This document shows, one piece after another, positions 5,500-8,653 of a DNA stretch of 8,653 nucleotides. The notes below the pieces were generated by a model. The model did not search any database and was not told where the DNA came from. It was given only the letters and a program-made list of their open reading frames with translations. This stretch comes from CAG-582 sp964551965 (GTDB lineage Bacteria; Bacillota_I; Bacilli_A; RF39; UBA660). Numbering within the stretch: position 1 is the first letter of the stretch; each line of letters starts with the position of its first letter. Location of the stretch: NCBI GenBank assembly GCA_964551965.1, contig CAZKFB010000045.1, positions 1 to 8,653 of the forward strand. Direction: 5' to 3'. The translations under genes were made by a program, and so were the position numbers.

Positions 5500-5521
5500 A
5501 TTAAGTATTAATTAATATAAT
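5493..5521 (+). promoter_or_regulatory. Possible promoter upstream of the bofA-like gene
   Basis: TTCATA (5493-5498, 4/6 match to TTGACA) is separated by 17 bp from a perfect TATAAT (5516-5521). A start about 5528 would fall within the GGTGAT Shine-Dalgarno of the next gene, giving an almost leaderless message. The -35 half overlaps the end of recR. This could be a chance match in AT-rich DNA. Confidence 0.35.
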
Positions 5522-5535
5522 TTATTGGTGATAAT

Positions 5536-5724
5536 ATGAAGTTAATAAAACAATTGTTAAAAAATATTGTGCTATCAACAATTACTTTATATTCAATCAA
5601 TTTAATACTAAATAAAATTGGAATAATGGTACCAATGAATATATTTAGCATTGGTGTCTGTTCTATTTTAGGTTTTCCTGGATTAATAATGTATATAATC
5701 TTAGTTTTAAAATATTATAGGTGA
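5536..5724 (+). CDS. Small BofA-like membrane protein
   Basis: This 62-residue, very hydrophobic protein has two probable membrane segments (about 10-28 and 36-58) and lysines at the N-terminus. The second half, IGIMVPMNIFSIGVCSILGFPGLI, resembles the end of the BofA family (hydrophobic helix, small proline loop, then G-[IF]-P-G and a last helix). In B. subtilis, BofA anchors and inhibits the SpoIVFB protease that matures sigma K, and bofA lies just downstream of recR, which supports the call. It is shorter than BofA (about 87 residues), lacking some of the N-terminus. Translation uses GGTGAT at 5527-5532. Its TGA stop lies inside the Shine-Dalgarno of holB. Sporulation cannot be inferred from this protein alone, since BofA-like proteins could have other roles. 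Confidence 0.68.
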   Translation: MKLIKQLLKNIVLSTITLYSINLILNKIGIMVPMNIFSIGVCSILGFPGLIMYIILVLKYYR

Positions 5725-5728
5725 TTAT

Positions 5729-6586
5729 ATGGATGCATCAGAAGTTAAACAAATAATTATAAATACATTTCATGAGAAAAATAACTCTCATGCTTTTTTG
5801 CTTGTTACGAACAACATTGAAAGATGCTACCAAGATGTTATAGATATAATTAAAATTATTAATTGTAATAATGGTGGAAAAGATGATTGTAATATTTGTA
5901 ATACGATAGATAAGAATACAAATCCTGACGTTATTATCGTTAGTCCTGAAGGTAAAGAGATTAAAGTCGATGCTGTTGCAAATATAATTGATTCTTTTTC
6001 TACAAAACCTTTAATTAATAAATATTCTACTTATGTAGTTAGAGAAGCTGATAAACTAAATGTTTCTTCGGCTAATAAGTTACTTAAGTTCTTAGAGGAA
6101 CCTGAAACTAATATAATTGGTTTCTTTATTACAGAAAAACTTCAAGGTATATTACCTACTATTAGAAGTAGATGTGAAATATATAATTATCGATTTGGAA
6201 GTGAATCTTTATTAGATTTACTGGAAATAAGTGAAAGTGAATATGCTGAAGTATTCGATATGACTTTTGATCTAGTGAAAAAATTAAATGATTATCCAAC
6301 TTATTTACTCATGCTAGAATCAAAGAATTATGCTGATTTAGAGAGATATCAGATAGATTTAATCTTGAATTTACTTAAAAAAATGTATACTATAAAATAT
6401 GAATCAATTTTGAGTGATAAGTATTCTAATGTTGATTATGTAAAAAATATCTTAGAAGCAATTGATTCTAAAGATTTAAAAACAATTGTAAATAGAATTA
6501 GATTATTAGATAATATAATAGAAGATTCTCAATTTAATTTAAATAAAGAATTGATGTTTAATAGATTATTTATTATGTGGGAGTAG
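5729..6586 (+). CDS. holB: DNA polymerase III delta-prime subunit
   Basis: HolB is the non-ATPase 'stator' subunit of the clamp loader and partners DnaX, encoded 1.1 kb upstream. The 285-residue protein is a little short for the family (about 310-335). As expected for delta-prime there is no Walker A. Recognisable parts: HAFLLV (21-26) in place of the nucleotide loop, a zinc-finger remnant with C46, C54 and C57 but K51 where another cysteine is usual, NPDV (65-68), VREADKLN in the Walker B position (104-111), LLKFLEEP (118-125) and the SRC motif (147-149). The C-terminal collar domain is poorly conserved. The start is set by AGGTGAT at 5719-5725, which contains the stop codon of the upstream gene. 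Its TAG stop likewise overlaps ricT's Shine-Dalgarno. Confidence 0.9.
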   Translation: MDASEVKQIIINTFHEKNNSHAFLLVTNNIERCYQDVIDIIKIINCNNGGKDDCNICNTIDKNTNPDVIIVSPEGKEIKVDAVANIIDSFSTKPLINKYSTYVVREADKLNVSSANKLLKFLEEPETNIIGFFITEKLQGILPTIRSRCEIYNYRFGSESLLDLLEISESEYAEVFDMTFDLVKKLNDYPTYLLMLESKNYADLERYQIDLILNLLKKMYTIKYESILSDKYSNVDYVKNILEAIDSKDLKTIVNRIRLLDNIIEDSQFNLNKELMFNRLFIMWE

Positions 6587-6593
6587 GTGACTT

Positions 6594-7379
6594 ATGAGTA
6601 TTTGTAGTGTTAGATTTAAAGATGCTGGTAAATCTTATTATTTTAAATATGAAGATATGGAATTAAAGAAAGGTTTAACTGTCGTCGTTGATACAGAAAA
6701 AGGCGAACAATTTGCTAAAGTAGTTGAACCATCTATAGAAGAAGTAAAATATGTTGATAAGAATAAGATGAAGAATGTTATTAGAATTTCTACCAAGAAA
6801 GATTATAATAACTATATGGCTAATTTAAAAACAGCTCAAGAAGCTGTAATTTATGCTAGAGAAGAAGCAAAATCTTTAGGTTTGGATATGAGAATAATGG
6901 ATGCTAGTTTTACTTTAGATAGAAAACAATTAATTTTTAACTTTGTTGCTGATGAAAGAATAGATTTTAGAGATTTAGTTAAAGATTTAGCATTTAAATA
7001 TAAGACAAGAATTGAATTACATCAAATGGGTGTAAGAGATAAATCTAAAGAGATAGGTGGTATTGGTCCTTGTGGAAGACCTCTTTGTTGTAGTGCGTTT
7101 TTAAAAGGTATAGATACTATTTCTATTAATATGGCAAAGAATCAAAATATTGCTCTTAATCCTACGAAGATTAATGGATCTTGCGGAAGACTTTTATGTT
7201 GTTTAACTTATGAAGATGAAGTATATGAAGAACATCGTAAATTGTTACCTAAAATTGGAGAAAAAGTTAAATGCAAAGATGGAGAAGGTAAAGTTGTTAG
7301 TTTAGATGTGCTAAATATGAAATATACAGTTTTAATTGGAGAAGAAAAATATGAGTACGAACTCGATCGAGTTGAATGA
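6594..7379 (+). CDS. ricT: RicT/YaaT, PSP1-domain regulatory iron-sulfur protein
   Basis: RicT (YaaT) belongs, in B. subtilis, to the RicA-RicF-RicT complex that directs RNase Y cleavage of operon mRNAs and influences sporulation, competence and biofilm formation. The 261-residue protein begins with the family N-terminus (SVRFKDAGKSYYF, V32 region, GEQFAKVVEP) and has the PSP1 C-terminal domain from about 75 (AQEAVIYAREEAKSLGLDM). The diagnostic cysteine motifs are present: GPCGRPLCC (C160, C165, C166) and GSCGRLLCC (C197, C202, C203), the ligands of the complex's iron-sulfur clusters. The holB-yaaT adjacency is conserved. AGGTGA at 6585-6590 is three bases before ATG. The 3' end overlaps the next gene by 29 bp. 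The partners RicA and RicF are not in this window. Confidence 0.93.
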   Translation: MSICSVRFKDAGKSYYFKYEDMELKKGLTVVVDTEKGEQFAKVVEPSIEEVKYVDKNKMKNVIRISTKKDYNNYMANLKTAQEAVIYAREEAKSLGLDMRIMDASFTLDRKQLIFNFVADERIDFRDLVKDLAFKYKTRIELHQMGVRDKSKEIGGIGPCGRPLCCSAFLKGIDTISINMAKNQNIALNPTKINGSCGRLLCCLTYEDEVYEEHRKLLPKIGEKVKCKDGEGKVVSLDVLNMKYTVLIGEEKYEYELDRVE

Positions 7380-8070
7380 TTTATATGATTATGGTTATAT
7401 GATATATCAAAATTCTGATTACTTTAAATTTTCTTTAGATTCTGTATTGCTTGCTGAATTTGTTGATTTAAAAAGTGGTCAGAAAGAAATACTTGATCTT
7501 TGTAGTGGCAATGCACCTATACCAATGATATTATCTAAAAAATTTGGTAATAAAATACATATTACGGGAGTAGAAATACAAGAAGATGTCTATGATTTAG
7601 GTATTAAATCAATTGAATTTAACAAAATAGATAATATTGAATTTCTAAATGAAGATGTTAATAACTTACCTGATATATTTAAGAACAATAGATTTAATAT
7701 TATTACTTGTAATCCTCCATATTTTAAAGTAAATGAGACTAATTATATTAATGATAATGAGACAAAAGCAATTGCAAGACATGAAATTAAAATTAATATA
7801 GATGATATAGTTAGAGTATCTTCTAAATTGTTAGAAACTCAAGGATATTTATATTTAGTTCATAGAACAGAGAGACTTGTTGATGTTATTAAATCTCTAG
7901 GTAATTATCATTTTGGAGTTAAAAGAATAGTACCTATATATAGTAAGAAGAATACTAATGCTAATCTTTTTTTAATTGAGTCTATCTATTATGGTAAAGA
8001 TTATGTTACAATAGATTCTCCTGTCTATTTAGATGGATTAACAACTTATAAAGATTTGTTTAGGAAGTGA
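7351..8070 (+). CDS. TrmN6/YabB-like tRNA1(Val) adenine-N6 methyltransferase
   Basis: This is a class I SAM-dependent methyltransferase of the YfiC/YabB family, whose E. coli member makes m6A at position 37 of tRNA1-Val. The N-terminus FKFSLDSVLLAEF (25-37) is the family's substrate/SAM entry motif. Motif I is ILDLCSGNAPIP (47-58), the acidic residue after strand 2 is in GVEIQ (73-77), and NPPY (121-124) is the catalytic motif of amino-group methyltransferases. I chose ATG 7351 (239 residues): GGAGAAG at 7338-7344 is six bases away and the family begins near here. A TTG at 7336 would add five residues. It overlaps ricT by 29 bp, suggesting coupling. In B. subtilis, yabA lies between these two genes; it is absent here. 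The exact target tRNA is inferred. Confidence 0.87.
   Translation: MSTNSIELNDLYDYGYMIYQNSDYFKFSLDSVLLAEFVDLKSGQKEILDLCSGNAPIPMILSKKFGNKIHITGVEIQEDVYDLGIKSIEFNKIDNIEFLNEDVNNLPDIFKNNRFNIITCNPPYFKVNETNYINDNETKAIARHEIKINIDDIVRVSSKLLETQGYLYLVHRTERLVDVIKSLGNYHFGVKRIVPIYSKKNTNANLFLIESIYYGKDYVTIDSPVYLDGLTTYKDLFRK
7360..7373. repeat. 14-bp perfect palindrome in the ricT/methyltransferase overlap
   Basis: AACTCGATCGAGTT is a perfect palindrome lying inside the 29-bp overlap. It is read in two frames, as ELDRV at the end of ricT and NSIEL near the start of the methyltransferase. Its composition (two CG dinucleotides) is unlike the surrounding AT-rich coding DNA. Function is unknown; a hairpin just after the second start codon could affect coupled translation. 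Confidence 0.6.
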
Positions 8071-8074
8071 TTAT

Positions 8075-8620
8075 ATGAAATTAATATTTGGATTAGGTAA
8101 TCCTGGTAGTGAATATGCAAATACTAGACATAATATAGGTTTTATCATGCTTGATGACTATATTGGAGAGAATAAATGGGCAAAGAAATTTAATGGACTA
8201 TATATTGAAAAGAATATTAATGGAGAAAAATATATATTTGTTAAACCTTTATCATATATGAACTTGTCTGGAGGAGTAGTTAGTTCCTTTGTTAAATATT
8301 ATAAAGTAACAAACAAAGATATAATTGTAATTCATGATGATTTAGATTTACCGGTAGGCAAAATAAGAATTAAAGTTAATTCTTCGGCTGGCGGCCATAA
8401 TGGTATTAAAGACATTATTAAATCTTTAAATACCCAAGAATTCTGTAGAATTAAAGTGGGTATATCTAATAATAAAGATATAGATACTAAAGATTATGTA
8501 TTGGGAAAATTTTCTAAAGCTGATATGGATACAATTAAAAATGTTGAAAGAGAAGTTTTTGAAATAATAGAAAATTATGATTTTGATAAAATTGATATTT
8601 TAATGAATAAATACAATTAG
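8075..8620 (+). CDS. pth: Peptidyl-tRNA hydrolase
   Basis: Pth recycles peptidyl-tRNAs that drop off the ribosome by cleaving the ester bond between peptide and tRNA. The 181-residue protein is close to the usual 185-195. All catalytic and binding residues are visible: GLGNPG with N9 (6-11), NTRHNIGF with catalytic H19 (16-23), YMNLSGG with N62 (60-66), HDDLDLPVG with D87 (86-94), and GGHNG with N108 (105-109). The upstream TGA stop (8068-8070) lies inside the Shine-Dalgarno GGAAGTGAT at 8063-8071, with four bases before ATG. Pth closes the cluster next to the probable mfd start, as in many Firmicutes. A C-terminal tail is absent, which is common in the family. Confidence 0.97.
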   Translation: MKLIFGLGNPGSEYANTRHNIGFIMLDDYIGENKWAKKFNGLYIEKNINGEKYIFVKPLSYMNLSGGVVSSFVKYYKVTNKDIIVIHDDLDLPVGKIRIKVNSSAGGHNGIKDIIKSLNTQEFCRIKVGISNNKDIDTKDYVLGKFSKADMDTIKNVEREVFEIIENYDFDKIDILMNKYN

Positions 8621-8628
8621 GGGTATAT

Positions 8629-8653
8629 ATGGATTATTTAAATGACTTATTTA
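8629..8653 (+). CDS. Start of a further gene, probably mfd (truncated by window end)
   Basis: An ATG at 8629 is preceded by AGGGG (8619-8623, overlapping the pth TAG stop) with a five-base spacer. Only eight codons follow (MDYLNDLF), too few to identify. In B. subtilis and many relatives the next long gene after pth is mfd, the transcription-repair coupling factor, so that name is inference from gene order only. Confidence 0.45.

Overview
The window is an AT-rich stretch of bacterial chromosome with every gene on the + strand. Gene order (gyrA, SRP RNA, tadA, dnaX, ybaB, recR, bofA-like, holB, ricT/yaaT, trmN6/yabB, pth, then probably mfd) is the origin-proximal order of Bacillus-type Firmicutes, but compacted: tmk, yaaQ, yaaR and yabA, which flank holB and yaaT in Bacillus subtilis, are missing here. 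TGA is a real stop for three genes and Trp is encoded by TGG, so the Mycoplasma code is excluded. A short (about 79 nt) SRP RNA without an Alu domain, together with very high AT content, suggests an uncultured gut-type Bacilli or Erysipelotrichia/RF39-like lineage. That placement is inference.

Layout: 1-1768 is the 3' two-thirds of gyrA. 1769-2440 is a gene-free AT-rich region holding six ParB-binding parS sites within 406 bp, the first possibly doubling as the gyrA terminator. It is followed by five tandem 11-bp units beginning TGAT and an extended -10 promoter. 2441-2519 is the SRP RNA, ending in its own T-tract terminator. tadA begins 14 bp later. From dnaX onward the genes are packed with gaps of 1-36 bp or overlaps, and several stop codons are fused to the Shine-Dalgarno sequence of the next gene.

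Functionally, the window joins replication and repair (GyrA, DnaX tau/gamma, HolB delta-prime, RecR, YbaB, probably Mfd) with translation and RNA maturation (SRP RNA, TadA, RicT, TrmN6-like methyltransferase, Pth). It also carries chromosome-segregation sites. The most interesting signals are in the DNA rather than the proteins: a dense, helically phased parS cluster; a perfect match to the Noc nucleoid-occlusion binding site inside dnaX, built in the second copy of an 8-codon tandem duplication and using the only in-frame CGG codon in the window; and an 11-bp-periodic TGAT array directly upstream of the SRP RNA promoter. I see no new enzyme system, but the parS cluster plus Noc site suggests an unusually compact ParB/Noc centromere next to the origin.
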